Notes under the pieces: model-generated | What the model was told of the DNA's origin: nothing | Seen by the model: the letters and a program-made list of their open reading frames with translations, nothing else | Databases searched by the model: none | Shown: in pieces, positions 22,401 to 36,100 of the stretch | Layout of the letters: the number at the start of each line of letters is the position of its first letter | Position numbering within the stretch: position 1 is the stretch's first letter | NCBI GenBank assembly: GCA_037176905.1 | Contig: JBBBWG010026812.1 | Location: 28,250-67,952 of the forward strand | Length of the DNA stretch: 39,703 bases | Direction: 5' to 3' | From: Azolla pinnata | Taxonomy: Eukaryota; Streptophyta; Polypodiopsida; Salviniales; Salviniaceae | Made by a program: the position numbers and the translations under genes

Positions 22401-22547
22401 TGGCTCAACATCCTCAACAAACACCGTCTTATGCCTCTTTTTCAGCTCTGAAGTACCTGATAATTCATGTGATACATTTGCTAATGTGCTTTTCCCCAAC
22501 TGTGCCAGAAACTCATGAATATCACCACCTTGAAAAAATGAACCCAT
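19485..22547 (-). CDS. GW/WG-repeat protein with C-terminal DeCL (DUF3223) domain, NRPE1-tail-like but without polymerase
   Basis: One uninterrupted coding exon of 3063 nt, 1020 residues from the ATG at 22547 to TGA at 19487-19485. Residues 1-55 are non-repetitive (MGSFFQGGDIHEFLAQLG) with a basic KKRHK that could be a nuclear signal. About residues 85-800 carry roughly 37 GW/WG tryptophans, mostly in the form DGWGAEPSSNKDG. Four copies of a second motif, FGPSGSNxVxLGKxR, near residues 236, 441, 614 and 736, divide the array into blocks. About residues 830-937 form a DeCL domain (KILHYSEYKNGDRL, GCGVDHVMIDAHPEH, KADFSYWKCL). An acidic tail follows. In plants GW repeats joined to DeCL are the tail of NRPE1, the Pol V largest subunit, where GW motifs bind AGO4-class Argonautes. 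No polymerase domains occur before VPS2 begins 2 kb upstream, and the Gln/Ser-rich end seen in Arabidopsis NRPE1 is missing. A free-standing paralogue or a retained fragment of NRPE1 are both possible. An upstream acceptor at 22558 suggests a leader exon. Confidence 0.8.
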   Translation of the reverse strand: MGSFFQGGDIHEFLAQLGKSTLANVSHELSGTSELKKRHKTVFVEDVEPSLAAPARNNNGGYRKAHNANNHGSFQNSWDGKNASDDGWNSNNDGWEPEPNKGDDEVFARNGWGTGSGKNENGSSAEDGWGADPTSNKDESLVEDGWGAEPSINKRDCLAKNGWTAGPSENKDGSGAKDGWGADTSLSGAPPDSGWDTQVTESNGQSQSGWNADQNPPKMRSFGGNGDASERRSGRFGPSGSNTVVLGKRREFKAKDGWGAASSKNNDGWGAKSSFEMDGSDGKIGWDTEVCNNKDGDGWGAGPGSNNDAGGWGAEPSSNKDGDGWGTEPSSNKNGDGWDAEPSSNKDGDGWGAEPSSNKNGDGWGAEPSSNRDEPFAKNGWGSDTQIGGDSTPSGWGKASKNNYQSHSGWNTAQKSPNMRGAGGDNDDDGASARRRNGRFGPSGSNTVALGKQRVFQAKHKDESSWANEWGDTKSTVKPDGSCANIGWDAEACSNKDVDGWGAKACSSSKDEDGWGAETCSKGGWGTETVSKEDDDGWGAEPSMNKNASSEKNGWGADTSIDGGTPAESGWGTEVTETNHRSDSGWNNTERKAPSRFNKRENGGADERRSGRFGPSGSNCVALGKQRGFRKEGNRESGRDMEENAAGNEWGKKEKQDTASADDGWGDVAAAENPTVEPMDGWGDEGTGDRKNAEPMDGWGNAATGENLNAKSSGGWESTDHDSDANQQLRGAFGPSGMNKVPLGKRRNAWEGGENQNRNQRNAEGTNKSSDDAGWGDDGENKHANGWTSGASNDRATRMPYKDNMHRPRRRDWQGENRDPRQAPNRRRPIKGLLGTSLSPELDELQHLCKKILHYSEYKNGDRLNPDDQEFLLEKVVVHHPAKDEKLGCGVDHVMIDAHPEHEAVCFFLVRKDGSKADFSYWKCLQGMLETKYPELLKEQEEKAMMMGKAASEEKSGEAVFDEKRGEGAVENQVEVEGATLEEALVGGDTLETLLGEATSVEEGGRDDVFHDKLGDGWIL

Positions 22548-23684
22548 CACATGCCGACCTTCGATATAATAAAAAGATAACACACGGAAGTTAGAAGGAA
22601 TGAACATGTATAGTGAGGTGAAAGTTAGAAGAAAAAACTGAAGAAACATGTTAGTATGATCATATGCTTAATTTTTAAGCTAAATAATTGCGTCAGTGCA
22701 ATCCTGATACCTAGTAATCTAATAAAGAAAAGATTATCACAATTTCCCAAAACACGAGGCAGAGATTTACAAATGGTTCACATAGAGAAAACGAGTATGG
22801 ACAAAAAATTCTAAGAGAAGATGTGATGCATAACTTAGATCTGGGGCATGGCATTAACATGTTATATAACATGGTAATCCTTCTCTTAACCAAAAACATT
22901 CATATGTTAAAGATATGGAAAAGCCCTTCGTACCTGCTGCTAACGTAGGATTGAACACAAAGCGAGTATACTCGAGCTTATCACACTCTACTTGGTGATC
23001 AAACCTTCAATCACATTATATCTAGCCATGACCTACTCCTACACACCATTTGCTACATCAACTACAATGTCAATTACAACACCATCCACCGACAGGACCC
23101 TAGACTCGAAACATACTGAGAAAACACATGAAAAGATGCTTCTTTCAGTCACCCGGTCGATATTTGAGATCCCACACACGCAAAAAAAAAAAATCATCCA
23201 CAGTGCACGAAATTTGCCAACAGAAAACCCCAACTTGTTCCGCAAATCATTTTGAGCATCAGCAAAGAAATGCGGAGTAAGAGCAGAAGTTTCATGACGA
23301 ACCTGTGGTTCTCCCCAGCCTTCTATGCGGTACAGAAAATACCTCTCTACCCTGGCCCTAATCACAACCCTAAAACTTGACCTAAACCCAAATCTCAAAC
23401 CCTAGCCATAACTTCAACTACTAGCCCAAACCTAAACTTGAACTCTGGGCCTAACCCGCAACCCTGAACCCCAGCTGCCCCAGAACCCTCATCTCCAGCA
23501 ATGAGAAAAGCTCAGAACATCAACATGTTTTTTTCCCAGGAAGGAAGGTGGAGGGGGGGGGAGGGGAAAGAGCAACCCTGTGAATCAAAATTTACCTGGA
23601 GGATGATGGGTAGGCTTCCTTTTTGTTCTCCACTTGATGGAAGCAGGGGCCCTCTGTTTCTTCTTCTTCTTCTTCTTCTTCTTC

Positions 23685-23716
<32 letters not shown>

Positions 23717-24605
23717 CTTCACCTACAAGAAAGAGTTAACACACATACACACATGTTATACATGATTTTTGAGAGAAAGAAGAGTCTTTGCATGCACCAC
23801 TTTCTGTGGATTGTTGGGCAGAATCAGTGCCATCTCTGTGTTCATCTTGCTACAATGGTGTTCGAAACCTCGACTCGAAATCGAATCTGCTCTTGGGAAC
23901 TCTGTTGCTTCCCTAGCCAGCTTGTTGTTGTCAGCTGTTAAGAATCGAGCCGAATGCGTATGTATGAACGCATGCACGACATGGCCTCATGTAGCATGCG
24001 TGAGCTACACAAGGAATCAAATACTTGTTACTGGTTGAGATTTAGTATGATGGTTTGGGTAATTTGTTCAAAAGAATGTTGATTTGCTTGATAATCTTAT
24101 GCACTAGAGCCCAAATGTATGCCTAGAGCCCATAAACCGCATCTGATTTAGTGGTCCTCGTGGTCTTAAGATTGTGAAAACCCAAATGGCTTACTTGTTT
24201 TACGACAATCGGATTCATATATTTCATCTTTATTTCCCATATGAACAATGCGGGCGCATCAACCATGTACCAAACATTTATACTACGAGGCTTCCAAACA
24301 GCCAATTCTGAATAAAAAGCCATATAGATGCAAAAGAAGAATCCCCCATACACAAAGGGAAATTGTTACACTAAGTATCAGAGTCTGTACACAATGATCT
24401 TTGTTTCTTCCTTTTATAATATATATAGTACACGGTGAACAGAGGAAATGAAAGTTAGGCGGAAGAGAGAAATATATATATATATAGCAAAACTTGAAGC
24501 TACAGGTGTGTATAATCGATCGAATCGATAACACATAAAGAGTTGTGCGGTGCTTTTTAAAATATTATTTCCACAGCTCGAAATCGCCCGGAATTTTGCA
24601 TTTCA
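22548..24605. other. 5' region of the GW gene and 3' flank of VPS2
   Basis: On the minus strand a stretch at about 23400-23303, opening with AGGGTTT teloboxes and ending in ACAG/GTTCGT, looks like a leader exon. Spliced to the acceptor before 22558 it would place a short leader on the GW gene. The intervening sequence is AT-rich. A (CTT)n run lies at about 23658-23720, and imperfect CTAAACC/CCCTAAA-like repeats at about 23350-23470. No polymerase-type coding exon was seen on either strand. Confidence 0.45.
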
Positions 24606-27600
24606 TCACATCTTCCGAAGGTTATCAAGGCGAGCTTGCAAGTCACTATCGATGCCTACATCGTCAGCACTAACCGGCGCTGCCTGAGGAACCCGACTTG
24701 CTGATGTGCTAGCTGGTGCTGCTGAAGACACCGGCGCATTCACCAACTGCTCCAAACAGTAATTCAGTCAATGTTCAAAAAACTCCCACATCAAGTGGCA
24801 TGCAACAACTGTTCACAGTCTTTGCCAAGATGATAACAAGCTAAAACTCCTTATTTTGCTTTTTGGGGATCTCTCGGCACCAGGAAATGATCAATGAATG
24901 AAGCATTGAAGAGCTCAAGATCAATATGCGTATGTGTGTGTGTGTGCGCGAGTGCGAGTGAAAATCTTGACATGCATACCTGAGAATCCAAGTCAATGCC
25001 GATTTCATCGAGCACTTGGTTCACGAGCTCTTCGGTTTCTTCTTCTTCTTCATCCCCTTCCATGGCATCATCGATGGCATCTCCCATCATCTCCGTTGTC
25101 ATCTCCATCATCTCATTCTGCCTCTCAAACTCTTGCATTATCTTCTGTATGGCAGGTAAACTCATCTGCTTGTTCATTTGCCGCATTGCTTTCGTTACAC
25201 CCTTCATTGCCTCTGCCATTGATTGACTTGACTTCAAGGTCTACACAGAGAACGACACAAGATGTCTTCATCGACAGAACAGACATTAAAATTACTTGAA
25301 AATTCAACTCAAAATCAACTGTTGTAGTGTACGTGCACAATACTTGTGTAAGTCACATTTCTTGCTTACCTGAATTCTCAATGAAACGCCTTGTAGCTGG
25401 GACTTGAGGGCATAGAATTTAGTAATCTGATGTCTTGTTCTGATCAAATCCTTTGCCATCACCCTAACTGCACCCTAGGAAGAAAGAACAAACGTACACG
25501 GTTCAGCCTCCAAAGATGCTTTGAATGTACTAGAAAATAAGATGCACAAAACACTTCAATTTTTTATGGCTTCTCGTCAAAGACGTAGCACTGCAAAACA
25601 AATCTAAGAAACACAATGCATCATATGCATTCACATCCATCAACCCGCATCTCATCCTCCTTTTTAGATATTACTTTGTCCGACAGAGTTCTAAATGTCA
25701 TTTTCTTATGCAAACAGAGGAAGAATGTCATTTACGCCTTTCTCAATTGTACCGGAAATGCATAAAAAGAAAATCTGTCAGACATGTACCAGCTACAAAA
25801 TACCAATGCAGCATTTCACGATAACAAAATCATGGGTGAAATGCCAAATATAAATTGTGCAGGGTGAAATGCCACATCGACTCTGCAGCAAAGGAGACAC
25901 AATGCTGAGTCCTGAAGGAATATGCTATCAGCAAGGTGTGGCAGCAATAGTCAAGTTAGCAGATAATTGAGGATTATTTAATGTTCTGATCCAGAAAATT
26001 GATGCAGGAATGCCTGATGGTGGTGCGGTCTCAGACTTGCTCTCTGGCATGCACAATGCCATCTGTAACCAATGATTCTAGGGTAATTAGGTCTAAGTTG
26101 CTATTTATGCCCTCATATTACTTCAATCTTTATCAAATCATGAGACGAAGCTGTATGCTGTAGGATCATTGATCAATTTCTGTGTAACTATTGCTTTCTT
26201 CTTGTTTCACTGAACAGCCAACTTCACTTCTACTCAACAATCCAAGTTTGAGGATGATAAAGGTTGCTCTTTGCACAGGGATTTACATCTATGAGAATGT
26301 GATTATATTGGGTTTCACTTGCAAGTTATCATCTGCAGGGTTTGGTCAAGGAACCATGAGCTAAGAAGATTGTGAGGTCATAAAACCCCTAAACAGTAAA
26401 CCTGAGGTTTGACTAAAACAAAGAGCATGGAGATACAAGCAAATTCCAAAACTGCAAAACAGTATGCTTGGAATGACAATCCCACACCCTGATCACTTCA
26501 TCAGGAACATAACTGTCCCTATATGTGACAAACATGGGCCAACACTATTGATCGATTGGATGTTATGAGTGTGGCACTAATCACCTCTAATACCTGGAAA
26601 TGATAAGCATATTCATTATATTGACTACATCCAAGCAAGCAATGAATACAATCAATATGTTTCTCCAAAAGCAGCAAGGCCCGATCAGGGTTATTCATTC
26701 CCACAAACCGCTTAATAATGTGTTTGCAATGATCGATTACGATAGTCAAAGGGTTCATCATTTGTTCTCCATCCTGAAAATCAGATTGCATATCATGGTA
26801 ATTGTACCTACTTTGATGTAGGCATACAATAAACCAAGTATGATACTAACTCTATGCCTGCTCCATGAATGCACTAGTTGTCGAGTGGATTAGCAAACAA
26901 AGACTTTTACCATCTTTTGTGCGCATGAAGTAAGCATGGAATTGAAGGTGCAATCGGTGACAGGGTTTGAAACATGCATCATGTTGAATTCATCCAGCTC
27001 AAAAGGGCCAATTTTCTACTGTGCTCCATACGTGATCTAAAGAATACACACACACACACACAAATATCCAGATATGTACACATACATATAGAGATAGATA
27101 GGTGCAAGTTATGCAGACATATAGACCAAAGGCTTCACGGGAGAAATAACAAAAAAAACTAGTTTTTCCGTCGGTGATTGATTATGATACAAGCTTTCTA
27201 CTAGATTCGTGTATCTTTCTCGTATTTTTCCATACTTTCCCTGTTATTCCCTACAAGTTTGTGGGATTCTTGCGTAATAAGGCACAGCTGCTCATAGAGG
27301 AGACCGTAACAGAGAAACAAATTCCCGAGGAACTTGTCACTTGGGTCGAGGGGTCAGAAACGATCCACATACCATTTGATTTTGCTTTGCGGTCTTCTTG
27401 ATCTCTTGGATCAATTTCTTCTCCTGTGCCTGTAAGCCTTGCCTTTCTCTCTCGATCTCCCGAATGGATCTTTCGAGCATTCGTTTGTTCTCCCGCAATA
27501 TCTCTGCACACAGATTGCAGAATAAGAGCTCCAAGACCAGAATCCTAAACAATGCCGAGTTCGAGAAGAGATCCAGGCTTCTCTCTTTCTCGCAAGGGAA

Positions 27601-27684
27601 CAAACCACGTCAAGAAACAGAGAGAGAGAGAGAGAGAGAGAGATCACCTGCAGGGGTCTTCTTCTTGCCAAACAAGAAACTCAT
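24606..27684 (-). CDS. VPS2.1: VPS2-type ESCRT-III subunit (CHMP2 homologue), five exons
   Basis: Exons: 27684-27648, 27503-27373, 25474-25370, 25240-24980 and 24746-24606; 675 nt, 224 residues, the normal length for plant VPS2. The protein starts MSFLFGKKKTPAEILRENKR, followed by the helical core (SIREIERERQGLQAQEKK; VMAKDLIRTRHQITKFY) and the acidic autoinhibitory region (DAMEGDEEEEETEELV). It ends in a MIM1-type motif, DLQARLDNLRKM, for binding the VPS4 ATPase. VPS2 is recruited late to endosomal membranes, with VPS24, to form the filaments that bud vesicles into multivesicular bodies. Intron 2 is long (25475-27372) and holds no recognisable gene. A (GA)n run at about 27619-27642 sits just inside intron 1. 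Family certain; the choice of VPS2.1 over other plant VPS2 paralogues is by overall similarity only. Confidence 0.93.
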
Positions 27685-29006
27685 GGTTGGATTAGGGTTC
27701 TCGGGGAGGCCCGAAAGCTTCGTCTGGTGGATCTGATCTGTACAGACGCACGCTGTAGAGAGAGCGAGAGATTGCTGAGAGAACAGACAGCCAGGAAAAC
27801 AGAATCAGCGGAGCCATGGATCGACGGATACCTGAGAGATTGCACGACCTGCAGGGGAGAATGTTAGGGTTTGCAGACGCGGGTCGGATCGAAGGATCGA
27901 TCGACAGGATGGAGATGGATTCCGCGTTTCTTCTTCGTCGTCGTCTTCGTTCTTCGTTCTTCGTTCTTCTTCTTCTTCTTCTTCTTCTTCTGAGACGAGG
28001 TCTACACGCCGCCGTACGCATACGAATACGCATACGAATACGTACGCACGCGCCCGCATACGAATACGTACGCGTACATGCATGCCCCGCATGCACCATC
28101 CCATGTCATGCATGCATCCACATCGATGTACATGCATGCACATGAAATAGACATGCATACATGGAAATAAAAGCCTTTTGAGCTTGAGCCGTTTTTAAGG
28201 GTTAACAGACTCTAAAACCCTGGGATTAGGCCGAAACTGCAGATCGGGATTGCTGATCTCTTTTTCTTTACCGTCTGTTTTAAACAGCTTCGAGCAGGTT
28301 CGGAAACCGAGTCGCCCGAAACTTCGGGCCAGAAGAAACCGGAACCTGGCTTTTAACAGATCTCGAGCTCGAGCCGCCGAGTCGTTGAAGCTGGTAAAGT
28401 TGGTTAAAACTCGGTTGAACTGCTCGGTTTGGTGTATGGCAGAGTCGTTGCTCGATACCCGTTTATTATTAATAAGCTTGAAGAGTAGAGGATTCAGGGG
28501 CAAAGTCATGCATACCGCGAGACCTCGAGGGAATCAGATACGGGTGCATGGTAACTGCCGACAACAACTTGTTTTGGGAAAGTCGGAATCGGGAGGAGGT
28601 TCATCTCAGACAAGCAGGAATTGTGCGGGAGAATCGTCGAGTTCACGATAGATGCTATATAGATGGAAACTCGTTGATCACACGAGCTTGACTGTAGATC
28701 CAAAGGTCAAAGCCCTGAGCCCCGAAAGCTGGAGCTTGACTTTGACGCCGCCAACCAACGCTCGAGCTTGACCCTTGACCTTGTTGCCCACAGGCTTGAC
28801 TTTGGAGGCCGAGATCTCCTCGACCCCTAAACCCTAAACCCTAAAAACCCCGAATATAGTCAATGAACCAAGCTCTGTCTTTGAAAAGCCAGCGAGCTCG
28901 AGCTTTGACCATCGAGCTCAGTTGCCCCCTCCGAAACTCGACTTTGACCATGACCCTTGAATCCATGACCCTTGACTCCATGACCTTCCCTTGACTTGAC
29001 TTTTGA
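27685..29006. other. Divergent promoter region between VPS2 and PCNA
   Basis: The VPS2 side contains AGGGTT motifs (near 27695 and 27868), a CTT/CGT microsatellite (about 27930-27990) and alternating CGTACG/CATACGAATACG repeats with CATGCATG blocks (28008-28145). The PCNA side contains two diverged copies of the repeat family described at 29007 and an AAACCCT cluster at about 28827-28850. No coding gene was recognised. Confidence 0.5.
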
Positions 29007-29360
29007 GGCGGAGATCTCCTTGACCCCGGGTCGTAAAACCCTAAACTGATGCCCGAGCTTGACTCGACTTTTGAGGCGGAGATCTCCTTGACCCCGAGCC
29101 GTAAAACCCTAAACTGACGCCCGAGCCAGACTTGACTTTTGAGGCGAAGATCTCCTTGACCCCGAGCCGGAAAACCCTAAACTGACGCCCGAGCTTGACT
29201 CGACTTTTGAGGCAAAGATCTCCTTGACCCCGAGCCATAAAACCCTAAACTGACGCTCGAGCTCGACTTGACTTTTGAGGCGGGGATCCCCTTGACCCCG
29301 AGCCGTAAAACCCTAAACTGACGGAAACCCTAAACCGACGTCCGAGCCTGACTCGACTCT
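29007..29360 (+). repeat. 68-bp minisatellite, each unit carrying a telobox
   Basis: Copies begin at 29007, 29075, 29143, 29211 and 29279, exactly 68 bp apart, opening GGCG(G/A)AGATCTCCTTGACC. Every unit contains AAACCCTAAACTGA. The fifth copy is altered and carries extra AAACCCTAAACC segments to about 29370. More diverged copies extend upstream to about 28790. The array ends about 410 bp before the PCNA start codon. Confidence 0.92.
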
Positions 29361-29531
29361 TGAGGCGGAAACCCTAAACTGGCATTGACCATGGCCCTTG
29401 ACTCCATGACCTTCCCTTGACCTAAGCAGCGTGATTTGGTGTCATTTCCGTTGACCATTGACCGTTGACCGTTGGCATCGTTGACCGGCCTCTGACCAAC
29501 CAGATGCCGACACGTCATCTCCCGCCGGCCG

Positions 29532-29574
29532 TTCCCGCCAAAACGTCCGGTTTCCCGCCCAAAAAGTTCCCGCC
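29532..29574 (+). promoter_or_regulatory. Cluster of three E2F-type sites upstream of PCNA
   Basis: TTCCCGCCAAAA (29532-29543, reverse TTTTGGCGGGAA), TTTCCCGCC (29551-29559) and TTCCCGCC (29567-29574) fit the E2F consensus TTTSSCGC on one or the other strand. They lie about 205-250 bp before the PCNA ATG. E2F control of PCNA at the G1/S transition is well established in plants. Confidence 0.8.
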
Positions 29575-29659
29575 TTCTTCTTTCTTCTTCTTCTTCTTCT
29601 TTCTTCTTCTTCGTCTTCTTCTTCTTTTCGTTCCGAGCTCTCGCTTCCGCCATCGCTAG

Positions 29660-31880
<2,221 letters not shown>

Positions 31881-33181
31881 AGAATCTCTCTAATCTTGTG
31901 TGAAATGTGAGGTCTTTTTTGGTAAGAGGTCTTTATTCTCTGCTGCCACGATATATTATTGCTCTCAAAGGCTGAGCAAGACGTCAGTTTTGATATTAGC
32001 CTAGCTTCCAAACTTGGTTCTTAACCATTCTTCTCTTTAGAATTGGCCTTTCTTTTGTAATCAAGCCTTTGTGGCTCCCGTGATGCAATTCCACACACAT
32101 GTTGGAATCTAAATGAATGGAGGTTTTAAGTCTACACTTAAGTCTTAGCTTTATTTGTCAGTTCAGAAATACAACTATTGTGAGTGTTGGCTTCACATTT
32201 TAGTTGTATACTTTACCGAGTACATGAATGGGGTAATTCATTTGAAAAAGCTTTTGAGTGTTAAAAGTTGGGTATCTGGATCCGAGACGAAGTGTATTCA
32301 AATGTTAGTAATTCCAACTGAGTTGCCGTGTCTGGTGGCCCATATGCTTGGTGGAATTTATGGAGTTGGACTGCATTCTAAGATGAGAATTCGAGTGCCT
32401 AAATTCCATTATTTTTAAGTCCCTTTTACTGAAGCTTGAACCGGTAACCTTTGCATCAGTACATGATGTCATGCTATTGAAATGCCTTGCGAAACGTATA
32501 CAGAGGTGCTTTTGAAAGTACAACATGAAGCATCAAAACACTTCTTCATTAGTCTTCTGATGCAGGAATATAGTCTTTTGTTTAAAACTGATTATGATCG
32601 TTTAGCATCCCGCTCAACATTTATCCTTCATTGTCATCCAATTCATAGACCATTTCATCATCTGATATACAGAGTCATGATTCAAGTTGTCCATGACTAC
32701 ACGAACCTTGTAAAATTCCAGCTACTTTCCTCGGTGCCACTGAAGCCTATAGTTCCGAGCAATTTTGAGTCCAACATACTTGTTATACACCAAATCTGGC
32801 CAAATAGTTTTTGACATACAAGTTACAAACCAAATCTGACCATATAGTTCCCAGCAATTTGAATTTGATAAAAGTATAGATAGCCAAATCCTGGGTACTT
32901 TTCAACCCTCACTGCTCCAGATCTCCACATGTAACTTTTGAAGTACTCGGGTTCCCCCTCGGTTACTCAAATGCAGCACATCAAGTGATACCATTCTTTC
33001 ATTCTCACATGTACAAATCTGTAGAATTCAAGGAGGATACACAGCGGGTCTTACTCACATGTAACGCCTGTACAATGCTCAGAAATGCAGGTACCCAAAA
33101 TTTGCAGAAAGAAGCCCAAGATCTCAATAGAACAAACGCTACACAAATACAAAAAACAATGCCTTTTATACATATAATGTA
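31881..33181. other. Convergent intergenic region between PCNA and NHX
   Basis: Contains the PCNA 3' UTR and, on the other strand, the NHX 3' UTR. No further gene, RNA or transposon was recognised; the short open frames have no coding character. Confidence 0.5.
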
Positions 33182-36100
33182 TCAAGCTACGTCATTCTGT
33201 GCAGGAGTTGTTGAATCTGGCTCGGTTTGCTGGCCGATGCCTAGAGGAACTCCCAGATGTCTACCACCGAAAATCGGCCTCATGTACGCATCATCAAACT
33301 TCCGCCAGAGGTAGTGGACAGTAAAAGTCGGGGCTGTGAATAGCATGTGGAGGCTGCTGGACCTCGTCACGAAGTTCTCGATCGGACCATTGTCTTCCAA
33401 GAGTGAAGCATTGAGTCCATATTCATTGATCAATGCTTTCGCGGGAGATGAGGAGCGAGAACGATAAGATGCCCTGAGATGGTGTGGCAATATCCACAGC
33501 ACAAGGGGCTTTGTTAGCATTCCAAAAACCTGTCAAGGGGAACATGAAAACAGGAACTTAGGCAAATGAAATACTGGGGGTGGAAGGAAGAAAAACACAC
33601 TCGATCCGGTCTCATACCACTGTACTAAAGACCACGACGACTATGGTGGTGGTTATCAAAACAGCATGGAGCGGGTACTTCGTGCTACCGAACACTGTGA
33701 ACTGCATTGTCCAAAAACAAAGTAAGTTCCCCATGGAAAGAAAAAACTTAGACTTTGCTGTTCTTAGACTGAGTCTTTCAAACCCCACCCAAATAAAATA
33801 AAAAAACACACATGAATTGGTCAAAATTGCATTCATTTGTTCAAGGTTGAAAGCAGCTGCTAGCACATGAAATCTCATTGTTTCCAAGGTTGAAAGCAGC
33901 TGCTAGCACATGAAATCTCATTGCTTCAAAGGTTGAAAACAGATCCTAGCAGATGAAATCATGGGCTTACTTGATGATATGCAAGCGCGATGGAGACCGC
34001 ACCCCTCATTAACCCTGCCCACCAGACAATCACCTGTCCAAAGGAGACACATCCTTAGCTTCTTTCACGACAGAAAATTCCAGAATTTTCCGCGATCGAT
34101 AATCAAATCTGCTTTGCAGCTGTCCCAAATCCATTGTATTTGCTTGTCAATCAATAAATTTGAGCTACATCAGCAAGGTATCAGATTTGGTTGTACCTGG
34201 TGACGAAAGCTTATCCTTGACTGCTGCGTTCTACCAGTAATGTTTGACAAAACCGATAACGGAAACACAAATGCAGCTCTACCCAGGAGGACAGAGAAGA
34301 GCAGCACACCGGATAGGGCTAGCGTAGTTCCTGGACTGTCCAGTTCATAGAGATAAAAACCATCAAGCTAAAATGTGTATTAACCATCATGATTTCCAAC
34401 AAGCTCAGCAATTTCAAGCACAAACCTCACATCCGTCATTTTCCATTTCTCCTTGTCCAAAGCATCCATACCAACATATAAGAATATGAAAGTCTCAGCA
34501 ATGAAGGACATGGTGGCGAACGTGTGCCTGCACCAATTGATATAGTTAAGGGATATACCCCAAATGTTTCCCATCATCACATCTACACGATGCGAGTTTG
34601 GAATTACCTTGTGGTGGTCCTTGAACCTTCTGTCATGTTGTACCAAGTGTAGTGGGACATGACTATACCGCAAAAGAACACGGTAAGAATGCCGCTCAGT
34701 TGCAAAAGCTGAACAGAAACACTAAATAAATTCAAAAAAGGCCTTTGAGAATACTGCAACAGCTTTATTAAAATGTAACCAGTTACCTCTGCTACCATAT
34801 ACGAAAGATAAGGTATAAGAAGCATAATTGCAAATTCACGGTCAGTTGAGTGTCTGCCCATAGTTAAAATCATTGGTATATCAGGCTAAAAATGAAATTT
34901 TAACAGCTAGTTACTATGCTTAGAGCATACATTACGAGAAAGATTTGCATACCTAGCACTACATATCATTAGTGATGATTGTTTATTCACATAGGATGTA
35001 TAGAGGAAATGGGATACTTTCAAATGCAATGGCGCTGGATACAAAAGAGTTTCAATCTGAACCAAGTGTCCAAATTTTAGAAGATTTCAACTGAATTCAT
35101 AGAATATATGCTGGCTATGTATATTTTGATTGAATTGAATGACTGAATTGATGACTGTACTTTGACTAATGACCAACAAAGTCCAGCAGAGGAGTCATGT
35201 CTTGTGACTTGGCAGAAGTCAATATCTTGACATGTGGATACAGCTTATATATAGGGGGGCTCAGTTTTATGACCCCATAGAACTAACAATTTGCTTCATT
35301 CAACACTAACAGTTCCATGAAGAATGCACCATATGGCCAATTCACAAATAAATTACAAGAGGATATGAATACATGTCATTCCACTATGTAGGATATGATA
35401 ATGCAACAAATTTATGTTTATGAAGGAAAAGGGCAGGAAGAAAGAAGCATGTGCTAACATATGTAAAATATCAAGAAGGGTCCCAACAAAACATAACTGA
35501 CACGCTTAAAAGTTTGTTGAGTTAGCATTAGGTTTTGATGTATAAGACGTGTTTCCAATTCTAACGCCGAGATCACTGAATTAGGCTCTTTGCAAAGTTG
35601 CTGACCAGCTATAAGTGTAGAACCAGGTAAGAATACCAAGGCTTGCTTTGTTGAATCTAACCTTATGTGGTACTTGATTTCAAGTTTTAAAGCTATCAAG
35701 TTAATTTGTTGGGAAATCACAGTTAATTTTGTTATCTTTTCTAGCATGATACACTCGGTAGTTGGGATCCCAGGGTTCAAACTAAAAGGCAGTATTATAT
35801 CACCATTCTTTTCTGCTAAGAATCAGTAAAGGAATACTGAAAGAGGAGAGTTAGGGACAAATAATTTGTCGATGCCTCTGTCCAAGAAAGAATCTAGCTC
35901 TGAAGAGTCTTTTATTTGTTGACATAAGATCCCACAATGGTAAACCCAGCTAAATTGGAAGTATGGTATGGTTTTCACACCCTGAAAGCTTAGTTAGAGA
36001 CACTAACTGCATGATCCACTTTGGAATTCCTCCACATCCAAAGAAACACTGCATATTTGGTAAATTGCGGAAGTAAATATTACCTGCCCATGTATGTCTT

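Noticed and set aside
23039..23398. Minus-strand frame as the first coding exon of the GW gene
   Set aside because: Its good donor at 23303/23302 leaves phase 0, but the acceptor before 22558 needs phase 1. Joined in phase 0 it meets a stop at once. Kept as a possible leader exon only.
26519..26791. Minus-strand 90-codon frame inside VPS2 intron 2, considered as a nested gene
   Set aside because: No motif, no splice continuation and AT-rich composition like the rest of the intron.
29007..29360. CRISPR-like regularly spaced repeats
   Set aside because: The whole 68-bp unit repeats, with no unique spacers, and the context is plant nuclear DNA. It is a minisatellite.
35454..35780. Minus-strand 108-codon frame in NHX intron 7
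   Set aside because: NHX exons 7 and 8 join in phase across it with full protein similarity; no recognisable content.
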